Below are positions 16,177-25,022 of a stretch of DNA of 30,518 nucleotides, in pieces. Position 1 is the first letter of the stretch; every line of letters starts with the position of its first letter. The notes beneath the pieces are model-generated. The model had not been told where the DNA came from, did no database searches, and saw only the letters and a program-made list of their open reading frames with translations. Both the position numbers and the translations under genes were made by a program. Source of the stretch: Eubacteriales bacterium (GTDB taxonomy: Bacteria; Bacillota; Clostridia; Peptostreptococcales; Anaerovoracaceae); NCBI GenBank assembly GCA_029098205.1, contig JAQXNW010000002.1, forward strand, positions 1 to 30,518. Reading direction: 5' to 3'.

Positions 16177-18327
16177 CTATTTATTCTTAATCGACGCGGT
16201 CTTGAAGATGATCTTGCTGTCGCCTTCCATGCCCTTCTTCACGCCGCCGATAAATACCGGATTGTTCGAAGCGCTCTGGAGCGCCTTCGCGCGGCTGATC
16301 AGATCCTCAAGCTGATTATTATTCATAGAATCGATCAGTTTGTCGATTCCGTCCTCATCGAATGCCTGAATTCCGGCATCCAGTTTTCCAACGCCTTCAT
16401 CCAGCTGCTCAGCGCCGCTGCTGAGCTTCTTCATTCCGCTGACAAGCTGCTCAGATCCTGCATACGCGGAGTTGACGCCCGCGATGTACGCTTTCACGCC
16501 TTCTGTATACTGAATCACCTGATCCAGTTGTGTCTCCGCGGATTTCAGCGCTTTCGCCGTTTCCTGCGGATTGGACTTCGTCGCTGCTGCCATGGCCGCT
16601 AACGCGCGGACATCTGCGGACGGGTTTGTTTCCGCGGAAACATATCCCTGGAAGATCTGCGCTGTCTTAAGAAGCTCTGTCGCCTTCGACTGATAATTGC
16701 TGAGCGTCTGTAGATCCAGTCCGGCCGGATTCGAAGCTCCGCCCTGCTGCGCGATCATCATCTCCGTGCAGACAACCGCGATCTGCTGCTGTCCTTCTGC
16801 GGAGGATGGGTCAAACGTCGCGCCCTGCGCCGCATAAGCCTGCATCAGCTTCGCTGCGGCCGCCTGCTGGTACGACGAATTCGATACAGCGGCGCTGACA
16901 GCCTGCGCTGTTTTCGCTTCCGTTCCCGCATTCACAATCGCTGTCTGAAGCTCTGCTTCGGTCGGGTTAGTCTTCCCGGACGAAGCCAATGTGTTATACG
17001 CTCTGGCAAGAATGATATTCTGCTGCGAAGTGTCGGTCACACCCTGCTGGGAAAGAAGACCACGAAGCGTCGATTCCGCCTTTGATACAGCCGCGGAAGT
17101 TACTCCGTTTAATACAGTCTTATAGTAATTCGAACTGGATGAATTCGGGGACAAAGTATATTTTGCCGCTTCCTCTTCGCTCATCCCGGATTCTTTCAGC
17201 TGATTCTGAAGTTCCTTCGTCGCCATGCTGAAAACACTTGTCTTAAGCTGATCGGTCGCCTTCGAAAGCGTCGATCCCTTCTGGCTGAGCGTCGAAAGCC
17301 CACTGTTCAGAGCCTCCGCACCCTGAAGGATTTCTTTCGTTCCGGATGCAAGCTCCGAACTTCCTTCCTTCAGTGTCTTCGCGCCGGAAACCAGTTCGTT
17401 GGATGCTTCATCCAGCTGCTGAATTCCGCTCTTAAGCTGCTCCACTTTCTCGTTCAGAGAACCTGTGGAAAGATCCGCGCTTCCAAGAGCCTCCGAAAGA
17501 GCGACGGTATAGGTTCCGTCCAGCTTGAAATTTTCCGCTGTCGCGGTAACCACGACGCTTTCTGGAATATTGACATCGGTCGCATTCAGCTTCAGAGAAT
17601 CCGCAAGTCCCGGGAACGCGATGCCGAGGCAGACTGTCTTGTCTCCGTCATTCACCGCCTTGCCGTTGCTGATCGTTACATCCTTAAAATTCGAATTGTC
17701 CAGAACCAGACCGCTCGCCATCGTGTACGGATGATCAATCGAATAGGACTTTCCGTCCACGCTGACATTTTCTTTCTTGTTTACCGTATAATCGAAATGA
17801 ATTTCGACCTTTCCGGATTTTCCAGCGATCGTTTTCGCGCTGACTTTCTGGCCGTCAAGATAATAGGAAACCTTGACCGTAACCGGCACATCCTCTGTCG
17901 GTGTTCCCTGATACGTAATGTCGTTTCCCTTCGCATTCCAGACAAGCGTATTTCCGTCTCTTGTATATTTTTCCTTGCCGGAGGTATTCTTGATATTCTT
18001 CAGCGTGGAATAATCCTTGATCTTATCGGAATCCTTCCCGTTGCGGAGCCAGGAAGAAACCGCGGTATCCGTAACATTCCCATCTGCGTCCATCACGACG
18101 TACGTCGTCTCATCCTTCGCGTTGATTCCAGAATAATCCTTCTGAGAAATCAGATTCGGATACGTGGACTCGACCTCTTTCTGCGTTTTCGTCTGCTTCG
18201 AAGCGTCGCCCGCGGCGTAGGACTTCGGCGTACCGAGCACGGACACGCTGACCATCGTCGTAACGCAAAGTACGGCGGCGAGTCCTGCAATTCCTGCTTT
18301 CCTGGCGCCTTTACTCATCTTTCGCAT
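16177..18327 (-). CDS. Secreted protein with Leu-x-x-Gly heptad repeats, MMPL partner
   Basis: A 716-residue exported protein. A signal peptide spans about residues 1-39 (basic start, hydrophobic core, SYAA cleavage region). A beta-rich N-terminal domain runs to about 280. Seven-residue Leu-x-x-Gly repeats follow (LKSG, LVSG, LKEG, LASG, LNSG) at about 293-340, then a long Ala/Gln-rich helical region. A second block near the end has LVSG, LSSG, LDEG and LDAG. Such repeats occur in YhgE/Pip-like proteins that accompany MMPL transporters in Bacillota. Unlike many of those, no C-terminal membrane helices are visible, so it is probably released or held by its partner. It lies 28 bases after the MMPL gene, with AAGGAG upstream. 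Its precise role is unknown. Confidence 0.85.
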   Translation of the reverse strand: MRKMSKGARKAGIAGLAAVLCVTTMVSVSVLGTPKSYAAGDASKQTKTQKEVESTYPNLISQKDYSGINAKDETTYVVMDADGNVTDTAVSSWLRNGKDSDKIKDYSTLKNIKNTSGKEKYTRDGNTLVWNAKGNDITYQGTPTEDVPVTVKVSYYLDGQKVSAKTIAGKSGKVEIHFDYTVNKKENVSVDGKSYSIDHPYTMASGLVLDNSNFKDVTISNGKAVNDGDKTVCLGIAFPGLADSLKLNATDVNIPESVVVTATAENFKLDGTYTVALSEALGSADLSTGSLNEKVEQLKSGIQQLDEASNELVSGAKTLKEGSSELASGTKEILQGAEALNSGLSTLSQKGSTLSKATDQLKTSVFSMATKELQNQLKESGMSEEEAAKYTLSPNSSSSNYYKTVLNGVTSAAVSKAESTLRGLLSQQGVTDTSQQNIILARAYNTLASSGKTNPTEAELQTAIVNAGTEAKTAQAVSAAVSNSSYQQAAAAKLMQAYAAQGATFDPSSAEGQQQIAVVCTEMMIAQQGGASNPAGLDLQTLSNYQSKATELLKTAQIFQGYVSAETNPSADVRALAAMAAATKSNPQETAKALKSAETQLDQVIQYTEGVKAYIAGVNSAYAGSEQLVSGMKKLSSGAEQLDEGVGKLDAGIQAFDEDGIDKLIDSMNNNQLEDLISRAKALQSASNNPVFIGGVKKGMEGDSKIIFKTASIKNK

Positions 18328-18355
18328 TGTTCCCTATCTCCTTTCGATAATCCAA

Positions 18356-20488
18356 TCACTCTTTCACTTGCTTCTCTTCTGTATGAATACCCGCTTTCGC
18401 GAGATCTTTCTTTCGAAGTCCCTTCGTCGTCCTCGTAATAATCCCGTCAAAGGCCATGAAGAAGGACGGAAGAACAAGAATAACCATAAGCATACTGATG
18501 ATCGCGCCGCGTGCCATCAGCTGGCAGAACGTACTGATGATACCAATGTTCGAATAAATTGATACGCCGAACGTCGCCGCGAAGAAGCACAGCGCGCTGA
18601 CCATAATCGAAGGAATCGACGTTCTCGCCGCAATCTCGACAGATTCGTGCTTGCTCTTTCCGGACATACGCTCCGTCTTGTATCTCGTCGACATCAGAAT
18701 CGCGTAATCAACCGTCGATCCAAGCTGAATGGTGCTGATGCAGACCGGAACGATGAACGGAAGCTCAAGTCCGGTGAATCCCGGTATTCCAAGATTGATG
18801 TAAATCGCAAGCTCGATGACTGCAATCAGTATGAACGGAAGCACCGCCGACTTCAGTACAAAGAATATTATGAAGAACACGGCAACCATGGACAGAATGC
18901 TGACGACCTTGAAATCCCGATCGGTCGTCTGAATCAGATCCTTCGTAGCAGGTCCCTCTCCGATCACGGTCGCGCTCTTGTCGTATTTATGAACAATCCG
19001 GTTGATCCGGTCAATCTGCTGGTTGCATTGATCCGTGGACACCGCATAGGACGAATTCACAAGGATCAGCTGATGCTTCTGGGTGATCAGCTGTCCCTCC
19101 AGCGTATCCGGGATCATATTTCTTGGAATCGCCGGGCCCAGAAGGGCATCTACGCCAAGGACATTCCGAACGCCCGGAACAGCTTCGATCGCCTCGCTCA
19201 TATCCCGGCCATCCGTTCCGGAAAGATTCGAATCCGCGATGATCATATGCGTGGTGCTGATTCCGAAGTCTTCTTTCAGTTTCTTATTCGCGGTCAGGAA
19301 CTGCGTATCGGATTTCGAAAGCGATTTCGAACTGGATGTAATCATCTTCGTGAAATCATAAACAACCGTCTTATTGTTATATCCGTATACCGCCGGAATA
19401 ATCAAAATCGCGAAAATGACGATGTAAATCGCATATCTCTTTGTCAAACCGTCCGCCAGCTTCTTCATATCCGGAAGGAGCGAACGATGACGGGTCCTGC
19501 GCACCAGCTTCTGGAAACAAAGAAGCATCGATGGAAGCACGGTAACACTTACGATAACTCCGAGCAGGCATCCCTTCGCCATAACGAGACCTAAGTCACG
19601 CCCCATCTCATACGTCATGAAGCAGAGAGCCAGGAATCCCGCGATCGTAGTAACCGAGCTTCCGGTTACGGATACCAGCGTCGCGTTAATCGCCTCCGCC
19701 ATCGCGGTATCGTTATCCAGCCCCTTGTCCAGCTGCTCCGTGTAGCTGTGCCATAGGAATATCGAATAGTCCATTGTAACGCCGAGCTGAAGTACCGCGG
19801 CAATGGCTTTCGTAATGTATGAAATCTCGCCGAAGAATATGTTCGTACCCATGTTGTACAGAATCGCGAATCCGATGGATACGAGGAAGAAGATCGGAAC
19901 CACATAGGAATCCAGAAGCAGCATCATCGCGATCAGAGAAAGTATAACCGCGACAGCGATGTACTTCGCTTCCTGTCCCTCACTCATATTCTTAAGATCA
20001 AGCACGAGCGCGCTCATGCCGGACACATAGCAGTCCTTCGTACAGAGATGCCGGATCTGCGACACCGCGTTCAGCGTCGGTTCCGCAGAAGTGTCTGAAT
20101 CAAAGAACACAACCATCATGGATGCGTTCTTGTTCTTGAATGCCTTCTGCACTTCAGTCGGATACACGCTCATCGGCACGCTAGGGTCGATCACATCTTC
20201 CATATTAAGAACCGAATCAACGTGCTTTACATCCGCGATCTTGTTCCGAAGAGACCGCATCTCTCCGGTTTTCATATTCTCACAGACGATGATCGAAAAT
20301 GCGCCCTTTCCGAATTCCTTCGAAAGCATTTTCTGTCCCTTCATCGTCTCCATGCTGTCCGGGAGATAGGTCAGCATATCGTAGTTGACCCGGGTTTTCG
20401 CCGCCCCGACAGCGGATGGGATGAGCAGCAGGATCGAGATTACAAGAATCACGAACTTGCTCTTCACCACTTTATGCCCAAAACCCAT
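18356..20488 (-). CDS. MMPL/RND-superfamily exporter
   Basis: A 710-residue membrane transporter with two repeated halves, each one helix, a large extracellular loop and five further helices (about 12 in total). The proton-relay Asp-Tyr pair of MMPL proteins appears in both halves: GVTMDYS (Asp240-Tyr241) and GSTVDYA (Asp594-Tyr595). The family exports lipids or hydrophobic compounds using the proton gradient. The start has GGAG about eight bases upstream. It forms an operon with the secreted heptad-repeat protein and is divergent from a TetR regulator. Three shared operator sites in the gap show it is probably repressed by that TetR. Substrate unknown. Confidence 0.92.
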   Translation of the reverse strand: MGFGHKVVKSKFVILVISILLLIPSAVGAAKTRVNYDMLTYLPDSMETMKGQKMLSKEFGKGAFSIIVCENMKTGEMRSLRNKIADVKHVDSVLNMEDVIDPSVPMSVYPTEVQKAFKNKNASMMVVFFDSDTSAEPTLNAVSQIRHLCTKDCYVSGMSALVLDLKNMSEGQEAKYIAVAVILSLIAMMLLLDSYVVPIFFLVSIGFAILYNMGTNIFFGEISYITKAIAAVLQLGVTMDYSIFLWHSYTEQLDKGLDNDTAMAEAINATLVSVTGSSVTTIAGFLALCFMTYEMGRDLGLVMAKGCLLGVIVSVTVLPSMLLCFQKLVRRTRHRSLLPDMKKLADGLTKRYAIYIVIFAILIIPAVYGYNNKTVVYDFTKMITSSSKSLSKSDTQFLTANKKLKEDFGISTTHMIIADSNLSGTDGRDMSEAIEAVPGVRNVLGVDALLGPAIPRNMIPDTLEGQLITQKHQLILVNSSYAVSTDQCNQQIDRINRIVHKYDKSATVIGEGPATKDLIQTTDRDFKVVSILSMVAVFFIIFFVLKSAVLPFILIAVIELAIYINLGIPGFTGLELPFIVPVCISTIQLGSTVDYAILMSTRYKTERMSGKSKHESVEIAARTSIPSIMVSALCFFAATFGVSIYSNIGIISTFCQLMARGAIISMLMVILVLPSFFMAFDGIITRTTKGLRKKDLAKAGIHTEEKQVKE

Positions 20489-20553
20489 ATTCTACTCCAA
20501 TCCCATTTTCTCTCACACCTGCAAAAAACAGAAATAACGGCTAGGATAAAAAC

Positions 20554-20566
20554 TGACCAAACGTCA
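20554..20566. promoter_or_regulatory. TetR operator site 1, MMPL leader
   Basis: TGAC-CAAAC-GTCA, the same TGAC-N5-GTCA form as the other two sites. It lies about 15-30 bases downstream of the predicted MMPL transcript start. Confidence 0.6.
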
Positions 20567-20587
20567 CAATTCTATCCAACATGAAAA

Positions 20588-20616
20588 ATAATAGCACTGT
20601 ATTGACCATTGGTCAA
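20588..20616 (-). promoter_or_regulatory. Promoter of the MMPL operon
   Basis: On the minus strand: TTGACC (20616-20611), a 17-base spacer and TATTAT (20593-20588). The -35 box lies inside the best TetR operator. The leader is about 95 bases. Confidence 0.75.
20602..20616. promoter_or_regulatory. TetR operator site 2, covering the MMPL -35
   Basis: TTGACCA-T-TGGTCAA is a perfect inverted repeat with 7-base arms and contains TGAC-N5-GTCA. Binding would cover the -35 element directly. Confidence 0.8.
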
Positions 20617-20640
20617 CATTTGTTCAACACTAAAATTTAT

Positions 20641-20660
20641 TACAAATTTCAAAATTTGTA
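20641..20660. repeat. A/T-rich perfect inverted repeat
   Basis: TACAAATTT and AAATTTGTA form 9-base arms around CA. It lies between the two divergent promoters, in an otherwise A/T-rich stretch (20617-20764). It differs from the TGAC-N5-GTCA sites and could be a second regulator's site or chance A/T palindromy. Confidence 0.5.
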
Positions 20661-20764
20661 TAATTTCATCATATTCCCATAATTTAGTAATTCATTAACG
20701 TTGATTTTTCAATGTTTTAACGCATTTTTCGCATCGCTTCAGGAAAGAGCACGAAACAGACTTC

Positions 20765-20793
20765 TTGACGAAAAATTTCTCGAATGGTAAGAT
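20765..20793 (+). promoter_or_regulatory. Promoter of tetR
   Basis: TTGACG (20765-20770), a 17-base spacer and TAAGAT (20788-20793). Predicted start near 20800, on top of TetR operator site 3. Confidence 0.7.
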
Positions 20794-20799
20794 AAATTC

Positions 20800-20812
20800 T
20801 GACGAACGGTCA
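20800..20812. promoter_or_regulatory. TetR operator site 3, on the tetR start site
   Basis: TGAC-GAACG-GTCA begins at the predicted transcript start of tetR, which suggests autorepression. Confidence 0.65.
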
Positions 20813-20844
20813 TTTTCTAGAAAGGAGGCAGGAATTCTGCCCGC

Positions 20845-21540
20845 ATGCAGGCAGAATCGATTCGTATGGCAGAACCGCAGTTTCGTATAAATCATTCCAT
20901 TCCGATTCCGGTCATAAAACCCCTCGGAAAGAACGACATCAAGAAAAAAAAGAAACGGGAAGATCTGATGAACAGCGCTTACGGCCTTTTCACAACCATC
21001 GGATATTCCCATACCACAATCCTTTCAATCGCTGTGAAGGCCGGCGTTGGAAAAGGCACGTTCTACAATTATTTCAAGGATAAGGAAGACATACGGAATC
21101 AGCTGATTCTGAGCCGCGCAACATCCCTTTTGAATAACGCGGTCGCACAGCTTCAGGAAACGCCGGAGCTTCCCAATATGACCTTCAGCGACAAGATTGT
21201 CTTTATTACAAATTACATTATCGATGCCTTTACGGAGGACACCGATCTTCTGAAACTGATTTCGAAATCACTCACCTGGAGCTTGCTCCGGGATCAGGGG
21301 AAGATGTCCGAACACGGTTCGGAAATCAGCCTTACAAGCTTTGTCGCAGAGGCTCTGAAGAACGAACATGTTCGGATGAAAAATCCGGACCTTACGATTT
21401 TTACACTTCTGGAGATGGCAAATTCCACCTGCTACAGCGTCATCCTGAACAAAGAACCTGTTGATATAGAACATTTCAAACCGTATCTATACCGGAACAT
21501 TAAACTTCTGACCGAGGACGCGCTGGAACCGGAAGACTGA
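20845..21540 (+). CDS. TetR-family repressor of the divergent MMPL operon
   Basis: A 231-residue regulator with a helix-turn-helix at about residues 35-85 (TILSIAVKAGVGKGTFYNYF contains the recognition helix) and a helical ligand domain behind it. About 30 extra residues precede the HTH, with a Lys-rich run (KKKKKRED). The start is uncertain. GGAGG lies 16 bases before the ATG at 20845, rather far, and a small hairpin (GGCAG/CTGCC, 20827-20842) sits between them. An in-frame ATG at 20866 has no better site. Three matched inverted repeats in the upstream gap support control of itself and of the exporter. Confidence 0.9.
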   Translation: MQAESIRMAEPQFRINHSIPIPVIKPLGKNDIKKKKKREDLMNSAYGLFTTIGYSHTTILSIAVKAGVGKGTFYNYFKDKEDIRNQLILSRATSLLNNAVAQLQETPELPNMTFSDKIVFITNYIIDAFTEDTDLLKLISKSLTWSLLRDQGKMSEHGSEISLTSFVAEALKNEHVRMKNPDLTIFTLLEMANSTCYSVILNKEPVDIEHFKPYLYRNIKLLTEDALEPED

Positions 21541-21600
21541 AATACGAAATTACCAACAGCGGCATATACCTGTCCCGGCCGCGCCACATCATCAAACACA

Positions 21601-21660
21601 GAAAAAGACTGCAAGGAAATGCGCAATTAAGTCCCGCGCATTTTCCCTGCAGTCTTTTTC
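21601..21660. terminator. Bidirectional terminator between tetR and the MATE gene
   Basis: A long near-perfect stem of about 23 base pairs (left arm GACTGCAAGGAAATGCGC, right arm GCGCATTTTCCCTGCAGTC) has AAAAA on the left and TTTTT on the right, so it serves both converging genes. Confidence 0.9.
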
Positions 21661-21726
21661 CGATTCTTCATTCGCTTCCTGCATTATATTCAGTTTTTTC
21701 CGCTGAGATATGTCTGCATTCGCTGT

Positions 21727-23076
21727 TCATCCGGCCACTTTCGAAACAGAATCGGATTTTTTCCTGAGATGCACATACAGAACGATGCAGATTCCGTCTG
21801 ACACGATCGACCCCATCGGCGCCGCGAATCCCATCGGGAGCAGCGTAGTTGGGAACATTTTCGAAAGGAAATAACTCGCCGGAATCCGGACGAAAACTGC
21901 CGATGTAATATTATGCACGAATGAATAAATCGAATGCTCCGCCGCGACAAAATATCCGCTGAAGCAGAAATGGATGCCCGCAAAGAATGTATCCACAGAG
22001 TACGACCGGAGATACTCCCATCCAAGCGACACGACGCGTGGATCCTTCGAAAAGAGTCCAAGGAAGAAACCTCCGGTGAACTGCATCAGCAGAGCCATGG
22101 AAATTCCGTATCCGCCCGCAATAATAAGCGCATAGCGGAGCGTCTTCCTCGCGCGGTCCGTTTTCCCTGCGCCAAGATTCTGCGACGCGATCGTCGAAAT
22201 GCTGGAAAGCATGGAAGACGGCACAAGAAAAATCATGCTGATTAATTTTTCAGTGATTCCGACCGCCGCCGCGTCGTCCAGTCCCCGAAGATTCGCGATC
22301 ATCGTAATCACAAGAAAGGAAATCTGGATCATCCCATCCTGCGCTGCCACCGGAAGACCGATCCGGATCAGCTTCTTCATGACCATCCGCGCGGGGCGGA
22401 ACGCTTCCCGTGTCACCCGAAATCCCAATCCGCGGCGCTGGATCACCAGAAGAGAAACCCCGACGCTCACCGCCTGCGCGAGAATCGTCCCGTAAGCAGC
22501 TCCGGACGGTCCCATATCGAATCCGCCGATGAACAGATAATCGAGCGCGATGTTGACAGCGCAGGCGATCGCGACAAAGTACATCGGCGTCTTTGAATCC
22601 CCCAATCCGCGGAAAATAGAGCTGATGATATTATATGCCGTAATAAAGGGAATCCCCGCGAAGCAGATCCGAAGATATGCCCTGGTTCCGTAAACCGCGG
22701 CGTCCGGCGTCTGCATGACGGAAGCAATCGGCCGGACAAGAAGCAGAAGAAGCGCCGTCAGAACCGCCGAAAGCGCAAGAAACAGAACGACTGTATTCCC
22801 CACGGCTTTCGCCGCGTCTTCTTTTTTCTTCGCACCGACCGCCTGACTGAGTGAAACCGTGGTTCCCATTGCCAGACCGACGATGACCACCGTCAGCATA
22901 TGCATGACCTGTGATCCGATGGAAACAGCCGTCGTCGCACCGGTTCCGTCAAACTGTCCGATGATAAAAAGATCTGCGAGCCCGTACAGTGTCTGAAGAA
23001 GATAGGAAAGAAAATACGGAATCGAGAAGCGGACGATATTTTTCCCAACGCTTCCTGATGTCAGATCATAGATCAT
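21727..23076 (-). CDS. MATE-family multidrug/metabolite exporter
   Basis: A 449-residue membrane protein with 12 predicted helices in two MatE halves. It would export cationic or aromatic compounds by sodium or proton antiport. The N-terminus (IVRFSIPYFLSYLLQTLYGL followed by DLFIIGQF) is typical, and FAGIPFITAYNIISSIFRG is the conserved loop after helix 4. The ATG overlaps the stop of the ABC gene (ATGA), and GGAGG lies just upstream within that gene, so the two are translationally coupled. Substrate is unknown; pairing with an ABC exporter suggests a shared detoxification or secretion role. Confidence 0.92.
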   Translation of the reverse strand: MIYDLTSGSVGKNIVRFSIPYFLSYLLQTLYGLADLFIIGQFDGTGATTAVSIGSQVMHMLTVVIVGLAMGTTVSLSQAVGAKKKEDAAKAVGNTVVLFLALSAVLTALLLLLVRPIASVMQTPDAAVYGTRAYLRICFAGIPFITAYNIISSIFRGLGDSKTPMYFVAIACAVNIALDYLFIGGFDMGPSGAAYGTILAQAVSVGVSLLVIQRRGLGFRVTREAFRPARMVMKKLIRIGLPVAAQDGMIQISFLVITMIANLRGLDDAAAVGITEKLISMIFLVPSSMLSSISTIASQNLGAGKTDRARKTLRYALIIAGGYGISMALLMQFTGGFFLGLFSKDPRVVSLGWEYLRSYSVDTFFAGIHFCFSGYFVAAEHSIYSFVHNITSAVFVRIPASYFLSKMFPTTLLPMGFAAPMGSIVSDGICIVLYVHLRKKSDSVSKVAG

Positions 23077-24845
23077 GCATCCTCCGCCTTTCCGCCATCC
23101 AGCTGAACTCCATCCGGCTTAGCACCATCCGGCTGCAACTCCTGCGACCGAAGAAGCTTCGCGTATTCGCCGTTTTTCGCCAGTAGCTCGTCTCCTGTTC
23201 CCTCTTCAACGATCCGTCCGTTTTCGATAACGACGATCCGATCCGCATTCCGGACAGTCGCAAGCCGGTGCGCGATCACGAAGGAGGTTCTCCCTTTCAT
23301 CAGGACGTCAAAGCTGCTCTGAATTCTTTGCTCCGTCACCGTATCGAGCGCCGACGTCGCCTCATCCAGAATCAGGATCTTCGGATCCTTCAGAAAGATC
23401 CGGGCGATGGAAATGCGCTGCCTTTGTCCTCCGGAAAGACGGGTTCCGCGCTCCCCGACATAGGTCTGAAATCCGTCCGGCATCAAAAGAATGTCCTCTT
23501 TAAGCTCCGCCTTCTCCGCAGCCCAGATGACTTCATCATCGGTCGCGTCCGGTCGGCCGTACCGGATGTTTTCCATGATGGTATCCGGGAAAATGAATAC
23601 ATCCTGCTGCACGATGCCGATGGCGCTCCGAAGCGAAGACTTCGTAACATCCCGGATATCCGTTCCATCAATCCGGATCGCCCCGGAAGTCACATCATAG
23701 AATCTTGGAATGAGCTGACAAAGTGTAGTTTTCCCGCCGCCGGAGGCGCCGACGACCGCGATCGTCTCTCCTCCGGACACATGAAGCTGAATATGCGACA
23801 GAACCTCCGGCCCTTCGCTGTACCGAAAGCTTACATCGTCAATATCGACGTCTCCTTCCTTCACGGCAAGCTTCTCCGCATTCTCTTTTTCCTTCACGTC
23901 CGGCTCCATCCGCATGATGCTGTCAAAGCGTACGAGCCCCGCGTACCCGCTCGCGAATACCTCCGCGAACTGCGAAAGTTTCCGAATCGGCGTGACGAAT
24001 GTCGAAACGAAAAGCGTAAATGTGATGAGATCGATGTAATTCAGCCGTCCCTTCATAATGAGAAAGCCGCCGAACGCGATTACGACCGCCGGAAGAATTC
24101 CCATGAAAAATTCCTGCTCGGCATTAAAGAGTCCCATCGCGTGATAGAACCCCTTCTTCGCGACGCGGTATTCATCGTTCGCACTGTCAAACCTGTCTTT
24201 TTCTACCTCTTCATTCGCAAAGGCCTTCGCAGTCCGTATCCCGGAAAGACTGGATTCAATATCCGAATTGATCACCGCCAGCTTTCCCTTTACATTTTTA
24301 GACGCCTCCGACATATTCCGCCTTTGGCGCATCACGATAAAAAGGAAAATCGGAAGGAGAATAAATACGACAAGCGCGAGCCTCCATTCGATGGAAAACA
24401 TCATAAAAAGGGCGCCTGCGATTGTAAGGACCGATATCATCAGATCCTCTGGTCCGTGGTGCGCAAGCTCCGTGATCTCGAACAGATCGCCCGTCAGGCG
24501 GCTTAGAAGCGCTCCCGTCCTGTTATGGTCGTAAAATTCGAAGTCCAGCGTCTGAAGATGCCGGAAAAGATCCTCCCGGATATCCGCCTCCACCAGGACG
24601 CCGAATGTATGCCCCCAGTACGTCATGACATAATAGCAGACCGCGCGGAGAACATAAGAAATCCCGACCGCCAGCATCACCGCGAAGAAAGCCTGGAACG
24701 CTCTCTTTGGAAGAAGCTCATACATGGCCTGCCGGGAAACCAGCGGAAAAGCGAGTTCAACCGCCGCCGCGATGACGGCGCAGAACATATCCAAAACAAA
24801 CAGTTTTCGGTGCGGCTTGAAATAATGGAATAATGTTTTCAGCAT
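23073..24845 (-). CDS. ABC exporter, fused membrane and ATPase domains
   Basis: A 590-residue half-transporter working as a dimer. Six membrane helices fill residues about 13-290, followed by an ATPase domain with Walker A GASGGGKT (366-373), signature LSGGQ (470-474), Walker B LILDE (catalytic Glu495) and switch His526. This is the multidrug/lipid exporter (MdlB/MsbA-like) class. A short tail with a Gln/Asp/Gly/Lys pattern (QPDGAKPDGVQLDGGKAED) shows an imperfect internal repeat of PDG-type units. The start has AGGCAGGA about ten bases upstream. It overlaps the MATE gene by four bases and follows the XRE regulator by 177 bases that hold no clear gene or strong promoter. Confidence 0.93.
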   Translation of the reverse strand: MLKTLFHYFKPHRKLFVLDMFCAVIAAAVELAFPLVSRQAMYELLPKRAFQAFFAVMLAVGISYVLRAVCYYVMTYWGHTFGVLVEADIREDLFRHLQTLDFEFYDHNRTGALLSRLTGDLFEITELAHHGPEDLMISVLTIAGALFMMFSIEWRLALVVFILLPIFLFIVMRQRRNMSEASKNVKGKLAVINSDIESSLSGIRTAKAFANEEVEKDRFDSANDEYRVAKKGFYHAMGLFNAEQEFFMGILPAVVIAFGGFLIMKGRLNYIDLITFTLFVSTFVTPIRKLSQFAEVFASGYAGLVRFDSIMRMEPDVKEKENAEKLAVKEGDVDIDDVSFRYSEGPEVLSHIQLHVSGGETIAVVGASGGGKTTLCQLIPRFYDVTSGAIRIDGTDIRDVTKSSLRSAIGIVQQDVFIFPDTIMENIRYGRPDATDDEVIWAAEKAELKEDILLMPDGFQTYVGERGTRLSGGQRQRISIARIFLKDPKILILDEATSALDTVTEQRIQSSFDVLMKGRTSFVIAHRLATVRNADRIVVIENGRIVEEGTGDELLAKNGEYAKLLRSQELQPDGAKPDGVQLDGGKAEDA

Positions 24846-25022
24846 ACAGAAAAATTCCTGCCTTCTTATTGATTAGAACAATAAAACATAAATGTAATTT
24901 ATTATGCCATATTCCGCCTTTTTCATGCATGCGTACTTTTCCGGAGCACTTTGGCAGGGTCCCTCTGTCAAAGAACTTTGCCCGGGCCACATCGGAGCCG
25001 CACTGTCCGAAATTTCAACCTC

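Noticed and set aside
18647..19594. A 315-residue open frame opposite the MMPL gene
   Set aside because: Same reason: antisense to a well-supported transporter.
23268..24506. A 412-residue open frame on the plus strand opposite the ABC exporter
   Set aside because: It mirrors a clear ABC gene, is rich in Arg/His as antisense frames are, and has no motif.
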